DNA from: Oryzias latipes
Lineage: Eukaryota > Chordata > Actinopteri > Beloniformes > Adrianichthyidae
NCBI RefSeq assembly: GCF_002234675.1
Contig: NC_019866.2
Span: 13,297,261 to 13,361,260, forward strand
Direction: 5' to 3'
Length of the DNA stretch: 64,000 nucleotides
Shown here: in pieces, positions 29,201-37,275 of the stretch
How positions within the stretch are numbered: position 1 is the first letter of the stretch
Layout of the letters: every line of letters starts with the position of its first letter
Translations under genes and position numbers: made by a program
Notes under the pieces: model-generated
Databases searched by the model: none
Seen by the model: the letters and a program-made list of their open reading frames with translations, nothing else
What the model was told of the DNA's origin: nothing

Positions 29201-32200
29201 AACTTATACAATTTACCCTAATCCTAACCAAAAAGTCATGAGAATTGTACGAAAAAACGTTTATTGAAACGGAAAGCGGGAAAAACGGTACCTGTAAAGG
29301 TTGCCAGTTAAAATTATGTTTTTTAAGCGATATTGGGGACTTCTGGTTCTGGATTTTGATGTCTGTAGCCAGGTGGTCGTGAAAAGCTGAATTAACTCAG
29401 AATACCTCAGGTCATCATACTGTACTTTCCTCAATCAGGTTTCCAGGATAGGAAAATTATGAAAAACTGCAATTATGCTGCAGATATGTGATGCAGCCAG
29501 TGAAGCAAGTCGACCTTTTGCTGAGGGAGGTGTGTGTGTGTGTGTGGACATACACAGCTAAGTGTGTGTGCGCTTGTACCTGTGTGAGTTCAAAAAAGAT
29601 TCTGGTGAGAAAGTGGCACCTGACACCTTATCTGAAGCGTGTTAATGATGCATTACTGTAATACGCTTTGGCATGGATGTGTGTGTGAACGAGGGGGAAT
29701 AGCAGGGCTGGCACACTTTAGCTCAAACATCAGTCTTTTCCTTGGATGTCTTTTATCTGTTTGTCACTGGGCCTTGGGCTAAAAAAAACTGGTTTCTTAA
29801 AAAAATAGAGAAAGAATTTCAAATTAGATCTCACTTTGCTGACAAAAATGGGGGTTCGCCTCTATAATATGTTCCATATGTCTCTGTTAGGAGGTCCAAG
29901 TCCACATCTGGGGTTGGATCAAGAACACTGGTGTGGATAAATGTGCACATTCAGCCTCAAACAGGCAGTCATGAAGGGAATATAAATCCTTCCTAAACAT
30001 GTGACAAACAAAACGGCTGTAAAACAGAAGAAAAAGTGTTGTGTCGCTTTGGGGAAACAGAAATTCATTCAATCTGAAATGTGAAGTTTTATTAGATTAG
30101 TGTGCAGGCGGTTGTGGCGGAACAAAAACCCGCCTGTGTGTAAAGTCTGTGGGTCCCATGAAAAGCCAAAATTAAAATTACAGCCGCAGTTATGCAGTTG
30201 TTTGATTGGAAAAATGAACAAAACTGTTAATGTTTAAGAGTAGGAAGATGATGACCTCACAGCAAGAGAAACTGTCAAAAAATGAATAGGGCTAAAATCT
30301 CATTGGACTCAAAAAAACCCCCCAAAAAACTAAAAATCAAGTAACGAAACTAAACCAAACATGTTGACAATATCCAAAGGATGTCAAAACTGATTACGGG
30401 ATGGTCACAGGACCCATGGCTTGGCAGCCATTTTCCAGGAAATAGCTAAGTTTTTCTAATTTTCACATTTTAAACAAATGGGAAAAAAACTTGTTTGAGC
30501 AATCTTCGCAAAGTTATTACACACATACCACCCTCTTAAGTGTACAACAGAAAAAAATCCCCTGTAGTGCCAGTTACAAATTTAAACTTCTTCGATAGGG
30601 ACTTTGATCATTTGGCTTCTCACTTCTCTAACATCATTTAGAAGCTACTTGAGAGAAACTGTCAGAAATAAAGTTTGTAGTTGGCATAACGAGCTCACAG
30701 AAGTGACGTTCCCCTTTTGCTCAGATATTTTTTACTGGAATGTTGGTACAAAGCAGTACCAAACAATATGACATATGATATGAACATATTTGGAATGTGG
30801 CTGTGGTTAACAGAAAACCATAGTTGCCAATGAAATCCAAAAACTTACTTTTGCAAATTCTTTGGAAAATTACATCAACCTGTTTGCCAATTGACTAAAG
30901 AAATAAAATGGTTGCTATGGAGATAAAACCATTGACTCCTGACAGAGTGATCCCTCCTCCCTTGTGTTCCAAACAGGAAGTACCGGTTGGCACCAAAAAG
31001 CCAAAAATCTGTAGACTTCCATTGTTTTTATTTTATTTTTATGAATTTGTTCCGCAACTCTGGCCAGGGTGGCTAGGGGAGAAAGAGAGAGAATAAGGGG
31101 CGTGTAGCAGCCACTCAGCCAATGGCTGTGTTAAGTGTCTGGAGACAACTTGCAGCTTTAATTTTTCACGTGAAGAATTAATGATCTCCAATAGGAGTCT
31201 GTGGGATATTGTGTTTCGCATAAGGAACAATTGTTCTCAGTATGCCAGGCAACACTGCAGTTGACATGAGTTTAGAAATATGGCTAAGCTGCTTTTATTT
31301 TCATTCTTTTACTTCATAAATGACATTTTAGGTCAGAATTTTTTATTTTTTGCAAGTGACTTTGTCCCTTCCTAATAGCATCAAATGAAAGTATTAATTC
31401 TTGTTTTTTTTCGAGGATGTCAGCTGTTTGTCTTCCAGCTAAAAGTATACATTCATTTTAGTTTTCCACTGGTTGCAAGGAAAGATTTAGACGGAAAAAA
31501 AATAACAAAAATTAACCCTTAAACAACCCAGCCAAGCCTTTTCTGATGCATATTGTCCATAGGGGAGTAATGCACACAATTAAAGTTTTTAATAATATAT
31601 TATCTAAATGTGATCTAGTTGAACAGGGTTAAGGAGACTTTCTGATACAGTTTCCAGCAGCATCTCACTCATAGGTTGCAGAGTCAGACACTGCTTTTTT
31701 CCCTGCAACCATTGCTACCTTGATATACTTTTCTAGTCTAATATGACAACAGACACAACAAATGCTGCTCATTTGTGCTACTTGACAGCTGGATGATGGT
31801 GGGTTTCCACAGCCCTCCCTTACACTCTGCAGACCTCCACTTCTCCCACACCCCCACTGGTGGCCTACTTCCTGAAACCTCTAGCAAATCTGCTCCCACT
31901 TTCTGGTTCTCCAGCCTAAATTACATGGGCTATCTCTGCACCCCCCCACCCCCATACATCTTCTCTTATAAAAAAAAGGTACGACAGGAAATCTGCTGAA
32001 CCCAGCATTTTGCAGAAGAAGTCAGGCATTTTTTTTCAGAGCAGACAAATTTTCTTTAGTTTAATTTTCATGGAAAATTGACTTGTGTGCTGTGTCACTG
32101 CTGACTAGGCACATTTATTTCACTAGTTCAAACTAAAGGCAGCTGGTGTTCAGTCACACTGTCTTTGCAGACAAAACAGACTGTTTTTTTTTTAATATGA

Positions 32201-34858
32201 GTGCATTCTAGCCTTTGTCAGGCAATCAGCTCATTTTAGGCAATGCTTTGGCTCTCCACAGGACCCAATCTAAGAGCTGCACAAGGACACACACATTTTC
32301 ACTGCTGGTGGAGGAAAAGTCCCAGAGTGCTGTTTGCACACTGGCAGAATAAACCTAAGTGAAAACACGTGTCCTTTAAAAGCAGAAAGTGGAAGTTGAG
32401 CAGTCTCAACTTTGAGATTGAGGCCGCGTGAAACCGAATCCGATCACAGAGTGGATGGAAACACATCCTGTTTTCCATGTCATCATGGAATAACTGAATA
32501 AAACAAACAAACCACACAAAGATATGTGATTTGTTTAGACTTTATCAGTATAGGATATTGGTACCAGTCAATTTTTCCCTAATACTATTAGTGCACAAAT
32601 ATGATTCTTCTGAATTTCAAGTTCCTTTTTGCACCTTCAACACATTAAAAATGCTTCCAACTATAAGTTATCTGTTAGCACACACTTGTGAAATGCACAG
32701 CTCACATGCATTAAAACCTGCATGATTCCTAATCTGAAACAGGCACAGCAGCCTGATAACATGTCTCTGAGGAGAGAATGCGTGAAGGCAGGTGACCCAC
32801 TGCCAGCCAGCGCTCCATCTGAATCCAATATCCAGCTTACCTTCTTTGCAGCCTTTGATGGCGACCTCCTGGTGGGCTTCTGCACCTGGCCGCTCTGCTT
32901 AGACACTGAGCCATTCTCTCGTTTTTTTGCGGGGGACGAAGGGGTTGATGATGGTGCTGGGGAGGGGGAGGCTTGAGGAGTGGAGGAGGTGGGAGCACTG
33001 CTCCCTAGAATGGCCATCTCCTCTGTGGCCGTGAGGCGCAAGCTGCGGAGATTTTCGTGTGTTTCGTTGTCGACCACCAGCAGCCTGGTCTCGTGGTCCA
33101 CTGCTTTGATCCGCTGCACCACCTAGGAGAAAGCAATTAAAGCAGACACAAGTTTTAAACAATAAAATAAACTCTGATGGGTTTAGAAAACCCTGAAATT
33201 TGCCTTAAGGTCCCTTTCTGATCATCCTTTGATTGATTTAAAAAAACTTCCCAGTGGTCTTTTAATTTAGGTAAAATTGGGGGGAAAAAGAGTCGTTTTC
33301 AAGGACAGTTTCTGCAGAGCGGCAGTAGTTCATTAGCAATTCACCCCTGAGTTGTGGTCCGGACTGTTGGTGTGGAGTAAGTCCACCCCCACTTCCTGTC
33401 ATCCATTTGTTTACATTCTCTGCTGCTAGCTTACAGACCCTCACAACCCCAACCTAACATTAGTGATGCAACAAAAAAAGCAAGATTGGAGCTATCCAGC
33501 TGTTCAGTTATGAACCAGATTCCAGCTCAGACAAGGAAAACAAAGACATACATGGATCTATTTGTCTGCAAGTGGATGCAGCAGAATGGAGCGGAGCAGA
33601 GAGCTTGTAGCACCTATGTCAGAAATACAATCTTTTTTCCGTCTGCTCCTGATTCACAGCAATCTGAATAAAGAAATTGTCAGAAATGTCATTTTAAGCT
33701 TATTCTTTTTTTTACATATGTCCCCATCATAAGAAAAAGGCCACAAGAACATGTTAAAAACAGCAAAAACACTATTTTTTATTAGTGTGGGCCTTTAAAT
33801 AAGAGTAGAGTTATAAGTAAGACCTGATTGACTTTTTTAAACCGGTAAGACACATACTGCAATGATATCATAACAAAGCTGCTCTCTGCATTTTTGACTT
33901 ATTTGTTGAATCGAATCTTGAGTTTTTCTTTACGTTGTCATCATTTTATAACGAACGGTTGTTTTTGCTCTGAGAAATGATCAAAATGAACATGAGGAAT
34001 GGAAAGCAGCATGTGTTTATTGGTCCTTTTTATGTTTTTGAATGTAAATAAACATATATTTTTGTACTTTTCCACCCGTTTTGTAGCAATATTAGTCTAG
34101 ACATAATCAGGCATCATTTTACCAGCTTTCATTTGATCCATAAAATGACAAGTTCTACCTGAGAGCCTGTAATGGTTCAGATTAGCTGTGGGGGAAAACT
34201 TCATGATGACAATGTCTGACAACTTGACAGTTTTTAAAATGAAACAACACAAAGCAGACAAAGCTGGAGAAACTTTTGTTGTTGTTCACAATGACAGCTT
34301 GCTGTCCAAACTGAAATGATGCCCTGGTACACACTAAAACTGACAACAAAAGATGTTTCTGAGTGAAGTTTTAATCATTTCTTTAAATCCCCTTTAAGTC
34401 ATTTAATGGATCATGACACTTAAAGTCTCAGAAAAGACACAAAACAAAAGAAAAGGATTAAAAATGTTTTTGGTGTCTGAATAACGACTATCAATCCAAA
34501 AATCTACTAGTTCCACAGGAAGCGTTATGGCATGGGGGTTGCAGTTCACATCATACCCAGCCGGTGTGACCTGTTGATGCACCTTTGCGGGCAGCTTGTC
34601 CTGTAACATAAGTTCAAATCATAAATATATGAATGCACCTCTCCAACTTGCCTGGTGGTGCGTTTCTCTCTCCACGTTCACTCCATTCACGGCCACCACT
34701 CGGTCCCCAGCCCGCAGCCCCGACGCCTCTGCGGGGGAACCTGGCTCCACTTTTCGGATGTATTGCCCACTTTTGCCCTTCTCCCCGTGCAAGTGAAATC
34801 CGTAGCCGCCCTGGCTTTTTGCCATGACGCACAGCCGCGGCTTCAGCTCCTTGGCCAT
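5694..34858 (-). CDS. nherf2: NHERF2, Na+/H+ exchange regulatory cofactor, two-PDZ scaffold (six coding exons)
   Basis: This is a PDZ scaffold of apical membranes that tethers transporters and GPCRs to ezrin and actin. The coding exons are 34858-34652, 33122-32841, 12795-12580, 6413-6260, 6073-5955 and 5858-5694, which join in frame to 380 residues. PDZ1 is about residues 6-87 (GYGF loop at 18-21, class I His at 67). PDZ2 is about 184-268 (GYGF at 197-200, His at 246). A Ser/Pro/Ala-rich linker separates them, and the ezrin-binding tail ends in FSNF (about 362-380). The residues VVQRIKAV after the first splice and the ending SNF match NHERF2 better than NHERF1. Human NHERF2 has 337 residues; the extra length is mainly in the inter-PDZ linker. 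The start is the first ATG ahead of PDZ1. Intron 1 uses a GC donor. The older symbol is slc9a3r2. Confidence 0.95.
5955..6073 (-). CDS. nherf2: nherf2 coding exon 5 (inter-domain linker)
   Basis: These 119 nt complete codon 287 as Asp and encode up to residue 326. The acceptor is TTCTACAG and the donor is GTGAGC. The translation begins [20 protein letters not shown] and contains [11 protein letters not shown], resembling the NG- and SRSDL-containing linker of NHERF2. Confidence 0.9.
6260..6413 (-). CDS. nherf2: nherf2 coding exon 4 (rest of PDZ2)
   Basis: These 154 nt encode residues 236-286 plus the first base of codon 287. The acceptor is TTCATCAG and the donor is GTGGGA. It starts [20 protein letters not shown] and includes [15 protein letters not shown], which closely matches the NHERF2 family PDZ2. 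Confidence 0.95.
8985..9050. repeat. Short repeat fragment shared with 53143-53713
   Basis: The string GCTACGTTCACAC followed by a TTCAAGAAC-type segment resembles the end of the inverted-repeat element in sstr5 intron 2. It is probably a solo or truncated end of the same family. The similarity is short, so the call is tentative. Confidence 0.3.
9163..9214. repeat. (GT)n microsatellite joined to a poly-G run
   Basis: A GT dinucleotide tract runs directly into 17 consecutive G residues. It is expected to be length-polymorphic and prone to sequencing error. The G run could form a quadruplex. Confidence 0.95.
10587..10858 (+). mobile_element. tRNA-derived SINE (family 1)
   Basis: The head has an A-box-like GTGGTGCAACGGTAGGG and a B-box GTTCGATTCCC, which are internal RNA polymerase III promoter motifs. 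The tail ends with AAAGCGCTTTGG and AGCGCTATATAAG, the L2-type 3' end common to fish SINEs. It inserts into nherf2 intron 3 opposite to the gene. Confidence 0.8.
11166..11624. mobile_element. Non-autonomous inverted-repeat DNA element
   Basis: The left end GTTTCCACTGAGTGGTCCGG is matched by an inverted right end, GTTTCCACTGAGCAGTACGG, followed by CAGT-rich sequence. The 459-bp interior has no transposase. This terminus type is common in fish non-autonomous elements, but I cannot assign the superfamily from sequence alone. Confidence 0.7.
12580..12795 (-). CDS. nherf2: nherf2 coding exon 3 (first part of PDZ2)
   Basis: These 216 nt encode residues 164-235. The acceptor is TGACGCAG and the donor is GTAGGA, both in phase 0. 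It carries [20 protein letters not shown] with the PDZ2 carboxylate-binding loop, then [19 protein letters not shown], and ends at DRLIE. Confidence 0.94.
13449..14087 (+). pseudogene. Tc1-like transposase remnant
   Basis: The first 139 codons (13449-13868) encode the N-terminal helix-turn-helix region ([28 protein letters not shown]) and reach the approach to the catalytic domain. A stop follows, then recognisable downstream pieces with more stops. The first catalytic Asp survives in VLWSD, but a stop codon follows it immediately. The segments carrying the second Asp and the Glu of the DDE triad are missing, so it cannot encode an active transposase. Confidence 0.88.
14161..15240. mobile_element. 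hAT-type non-autonomous element nested in the Tc1 copy
   Basis: The ends read TACAGCTGTGACG and, in reverse, TAGGGCTGTGACG. They are flanked by a perfect 8-bp direct repeat GTATCGAC (14153-14160 and 15241-15248), the hallmark of hAT insertion. Subterminal ATCACCGCGGTGATG palindromes lie near both ends. The 1080-bp body encodes no transposase and holds two related blocks, each starting with a poly-C run (14236-14256 and about 14778-14791) followed by ACACAAAATC and GGCGGCCG. Confidence 0.9.
15570..15928 (-). mobile_element. tRNA-derived SINE (family 2), minus orientation
   Basis: Read on the minus strand, it begins with a tRNA-like head (CACGGTGGGGCAGTGGTTAG) and continues into the body motif GGAGTTTGCATGTTCTCC. 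It ends with the segment matching GGATGGGCTCCGGCAG. The copy at 20549-20846 is the same family in the opposite orientation. Confidence 0.75.
16986..17552 (+). mobile_element. TTAA-flanked non-autonomous element, copy A
   Basis: It has inverted ends of the type AGGTCCAACTCCAAT / ATTAGAGTGGGTCTT. The right flank is TTAA and the left flank is a mutated TTCA. An internal ATG at 17207 starts a short frame reading [16 protein letters not shown], also found in copy C at 33488-33545. TTAA target sites suggest the piggyBac or Kolobok superfamily; which one is not settled. Confidence 0.75.
18909..19242 (+). mobile_element. TTAA-flanked non-autonomous element, copy B (internally deleted)
   Basis: TTAA lies at both borders (18909-18912 and 19239-19242). 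The inverted ends are AGTCCCACTCCAAT and ATTGGAGTGGATCT. Compared with copies A and C, it lacks the central segment that carries the short coding-like frame. Confidence 0.8.
20549..20846 (+). mobile_element. tRNA-derived SINE (family 2), plus orientation
   Basis: The head contains GTAGTGTAGTGGTTAGCCG (A-box region) and GGGTTGAATCCC (B-box). The body has CTTCCTCCCACAGTCCAAAA and CATAGGTTAACTAGTTA. The 3' end reads CTGGAATAGGCTCCAGCA and closes with a short ATGG-repeat tail. A related 3' fragment is visible near 21650-21715. Confidence 0.8.
23737..23859. mobile_element. 123-bp hAT MITE with perfect 8-bp duplication
   Basis: The inverted ends CAGTGGTCCCAAACC and GGTTTGGGACCACTG are perfect over 15 bp. 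Direct repeats TCTAGAGA flank both sides (23729-23736 and 23860-23867). This is about as small as a hAT derivative can be, being little more than its two ends. Confidence 0.88.
24957..25404. mobile_element. MITE with TGTCCGAATTCCCA-type inverted ends
   Basis: The left end is TGTCTGAATTCCCAGTCTAAC and the reversed right end is TGTCCGAATTCCCACCCTAAC. Subterminal ATAGTGC motifs repeat in inverted order. The 448-bp body is non-coding. I cannot assign the superfamily. Confidence 0.75.
30960..31035. repeat. Interspersed repeat fragment shared with 655-725
   Basis: The string TTCCAAACAGGAAGTACC followed by AAAGCCAAAAATC and TAGACTTCC occurs here and, inverted, at about 655-725. The copies are diverged and I do not recognise the parent family. 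Confidence 0.5.
32841..33122 (-). CDS. nherf2: nherf2 coding exon 2 (end of PDZ1, linker)
   Basis: These 282 nt encode residues 70-163. The acceptor is TCCTAG and the donor is GTAAGC. The exon starts [18 protein letters not shown], which closes PDZ1. It continues with a low-complexity Ser/Thr/Pro/Ala linker and a basic patch ([13 protein letters not shown]). The linker is likely disordered and carries several possible phosphosites. Confidence 0.93.
33123..34651 (-). other. nherf2: nherf2 intron 1 (GC-AG)
   Basis: The intron begins GCAAGT and ends CCTAG. The GC donor keeps an otherwise perfect consensus (CAG before, AAGT after), as is usual for functional GC-AG introns. The intron contains one TTAA-flanked element (33205-33798). 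Nothing else in it is recognisable. Confidence 0.8.
33205..33798 (+). mobile_element. TTAA-flanked non-autonomous element, copy C
   Basis: TTAA lies at both borders (33205-33208 and 33795-33798). The body aligns by eye with copy A throughout, including a frame reading [14 protein letters not shown] around 33488-33545. It sits in nherf2 intron 1, opposite to the gene. Confidence 0.75.
34652..34858 (-). CDS. nherf2: nherf2 coding exon 1 (start codon, most of PDZ1)
   Basis: These 207 nt encode residues 1-69, beginning [10 protein letters not shown] and ending at ETHHQ. The ATG is at 34858-34856. A frame open upstream to 34876 has only a TTG, so the ATG is preferred. The donor is CAG followed by GCAAGT at 34651, a GC donor that matches the expanded consensus of U2-type GC-AG introns. 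The exon ends in phase 0. Confidence 0.93.
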
Positions 34859-35500
34859 GTCTTCCTGCTGCACCAAAGCCCCTGTAATGTTCAGTTACTT
34901 GATGATGGGAGTTTAGAAGCGCAGCTGCGGGACCAAACTTCCAGTTTGAGAAACCATATCTGCAGAAAATGTAATCCCTTCAGAGCAGTGCGCAATGCAT
35001 CCAGACAGTAGGTCCAAATGCACAGTTATAGAAGAAACCCAACAGAGACGCAGAAAAGATACTTCATGGCCAAAATAATGCAGCCAGTCCAGCAGATCGA
35101 GTGTCCAAACTGGGGCGCGCGGCTGGCAACTCCAAAACGGATCCGTGGCAGTGCGCAACCGCAACAGGGCGACTTTAAAGCTGCTCCATAAGTTTTCTTT
35201 CAAGTAAGGATAATCAGCATGCTCTTTGTCTCTGCACATTTATCCATTAAAAACTCCCCAAAGAGCGACGAATCAAAGAGCTGTCGCTGGTGCAGAGTCT
35301 GGAACGTGTGCGCAACAGCACCACCTTCCTTCCGACAGTCTACCTGTAGGAAAACTGAAAGTCCGATCAAGAAATTGGACGTGAAACAGCAGGCAATATC
35401 GCCACCTCGCGGCAGACATTGGTTCAAGAGCAATTTCGAAGCCAAGATGCAAGTGGACCGTGACGTTTATGTTTTCTGATAAATAAAATAACATCCAAAG
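34859..35500 (-). promoter_or_regulatory. nherf2: Probable nherf2 5' UTR and promoter region
   Basis: This stretch lies directly upstream of the start codon and is locally richer in CpG than its surroundings (around 35110-35170 and 35300-35410). I see no clear TATA box. The short frames here lack conserved features. The transcription start cannot be placed from sequence alone. Confidence 0.4.
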
Positions 35501-35929
35501 CGCACACGTTTTCAGTAAGAGGATTGGTATGCGTTAAATAATCAATTAACTGTTAAAACTCATTAATTATTTGATAGATTAACGGTCCCTCCCTGATGTT
35601 TGGAGTTGGGATTTCAACAAAAACACTTCTATACATTTATTTAATGTCAAAAGTCAGCAATCAGCTAATTTAAACAATTTTACATTATCTAGAAATTCAG
35701 CACCTGGATCACATGGATCACCATGACCATACCTAAATGTGTATAAAAAAAGTCTGATTTTCTGCTGGAACATCCTGATCGTTTTATTTTCCATAACAAA
35801 AAAATGATGGACTCATCCATTTGCCTCTTTCCATTTGGTCTGAACCATGGAACACTTCAATGCTCCAAGATCTTAGAGGAATTTTCCAACACTGTTTTTC
35901 TATGCCTCATTGAATCAGGATGTCCTGAG

Positions 35930-36330
35930 GTCTACTTTATCCTTAGTATTAACGGACTATAGACTACAAAGATTTACTGGATATCTAAATCACCTCAGTC
36001 TTAACCTTAAGCAGCAGGTGATCGCACACCTGGACATCACATTTTGGGTTATATTTTCCTTAATTGGGGCAGTCAGAAGTCAGAGCTCGGTCTCCCCCTC
36101 TGATCACCAGCCGGAACCGTCTCCAGAGTTCTAGACACATTTCATCACCCAGCAACCCCAGCGAACATTTTCTGGATGCCACACAACTGACTTTCATTTG
36201 CAATCACTTACATCATACTTAAACACTGCATTGAACCTCACTCAATGCGACGTATTGTTTGTGCCACTCTGCCTGCATTACAGAGTGTTACATTCAGTCT
36301 TGATCTTCTGATTTCCATGCGGAAACAGCA
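35930..36330 (+). repeat. Interspersed repeat or LTR-like remnant, left part
   Basis: This block and 37080-37275 look like two halves of one retroelement terminus. The left half ends in text such as GTGCCACTCTGCCTGCATTACAG. The right half carries AATAAA followed by the ending CCGTCTGCCTGCTTTTGTGAC. The halves are split by a 0.75-kb block holding the fold-back element and the 28S fragment. The LTR assignment is an inference from the poly(A) signal and ending. Confidence 0.4.
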
Positions 36331-36487
36331 AGACGGACTTATTTTTCAATTGAAAGCAAAGTGTAAGAACTGTCATTCAATTTATATGTATAAACCGCCC
36401 CCCCCCCGATATATGATTATAGTTATATATTTATCACTAATGTGAAATTTCAAAACAAGACCCAATTAAATTTTATGTTGACAAAGG

Positions 36488-36781
36488 TGTAGAAAAAAAC
36501 CCTCCTAGTTTCCACAGCGTCATTTATTTCACTGATTAGGTCCCACTTGGTGATGTCACAAAATAAGTTTCAGACGGATATGATGTGGAATTTCAAAATA
36601 AAAACCAATTGAAATCTGGTGTGAATATGGCAATTACATATTTATACCAAATTTCTGTTGGGTTTTATTTTGAAATTACACATCAGATACATCTGAAACT
36701 TTTTTTGTGACATCACCATAAGGGACACTATAAGTGAGAAGTGAAATGACTCTGTGGAAACTAGGAGTTTTTTTTTCTACA
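36488..36781. repeat. Fold-back (near-palindromic) element
   Basis: Two arms of roughly 130-140 bp are inverted copies, starting TGTAGAAAAAAAC on the left and in reverse on the right. They share inner blocks such as CTAGTTTCCACAG, GGTGATGTCACAAAA and AATTTCAAAATAAAACC. A transcript would fold into a long hairpin. Partial copies of the arm sequence lie outside on both sides (about 36429-36475 and 37010-37050), in the orientation expected of an outer fold-back copy. Confidence 0.8.
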
Positions 36782-36860
36782 CAGTGCTCTGAATGTCAAA
36801 GTGAAGAAATTCAATGAAGCGCGGCTAAACAGCGGGAGTAACTCATTCTTTTAAGGTAGT

Positions 36861-36901
<41 letters not shown>

Positions 36902-36928
36902 GAACGAGATTCCCACTGTCCCTACCTC

Positions 36929-36960
<32 letters not shown>

Positions 36961-37001
36961 TTTGGCAGAATCAGCGGGGAAAAAAGACCCTGTTGAGCTT
37001 G
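36782..37001 (+). pseudogene. 28S rRNA gene fragment spanning the R2 target site
   Basis: The sequence matches the universally conserved 28S segment from CAGTGCTCTGAATGTC through GTGAAGAAATTCAATGAAGC, TCATCTAATTAGTGACGCGC and GATTCCCACTGTCCCTACC to GACCCTGTTGAGCTTG. It includes a slightly altered R2 insertion region (TTAAGGTAGTCAAATGCC). A handful of substitutions and a small indel near 36841-36851 distinguish it from functional rRNA as I know it. It starts at the base after the fold-back ends, and its right border shows a short duplication of TTGAGCTT. Confidence 0.9.
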
Positions 37002-37079
37002 TTGAGCTTTCCATCTGAAGCTTTTTTTTGTGACATCACATTATGGGAAATAAAAATAAAAATTATTTTTGGAAAAATA

Positions 37080-37275
37080 TTATGTTTGACTCTGTTTGCC
37101 TGCCGCCTGCCCCGAATCTCTCCTGGATCATGACTATTCACGTCTCTTCTCTGATGCTCCCATGCTCATTATTGACCTCTGCCTGCCTGACCCTGATTTA
37201 GCTTTGTAGACCTTTAGCTGATCTAATAAACCTGCTGCAATTGGAACCGTCCGTCTGCCTGCTTTTGTGACAGGG
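37080..37275 (+). repeat. Interspersed repeat or LTR-like remnant, right part
   Basis: This appears to be the continuation of the block at 35930-36330. It contains CTGACCCTGATTTAGC, a poly(A) signal in CTAATAAACCTGCTGC and the terminal GTCCGTCTGCCTGC. See the left part for the reasoning. Confidence 0.4.

Larger units (their letters stand above)
12796..32840 (-). other. nherf2: nherf2 intron 2 (20 kb, repeat-filled)
   Basis: The borders are GTAAGC and GCAG. The intron contains the Tc1/hAT nest (13132-15472), two tRNA-SINEs (about 15570-15928 and 20549-20846), two TTAA-flanked elements (16986-17552 and 18909-19242), a 123-bp hAT MITE (23737-23859) and another MITE (24957-25404). A POU octamer ATGCAAAT lies at 27101-27108, and a short GT-rich stretch at about 29529-29575. 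From about 25405 to 32840 I see no gene and little recognisable structure. Confidence 0.75.

Noticed and set aside
34913..35239. A 108-codon minus-strand frame upstream of nherf2
   Set aside because: It is not in frame with the PDZ1 start, has no domain, and lies where the 5' UTR is expected.
36782..37001. A functional rRNA gene
   Set aside because: Only about 220 bp of the 28S gene is present, with substitutions and no rDNA context.
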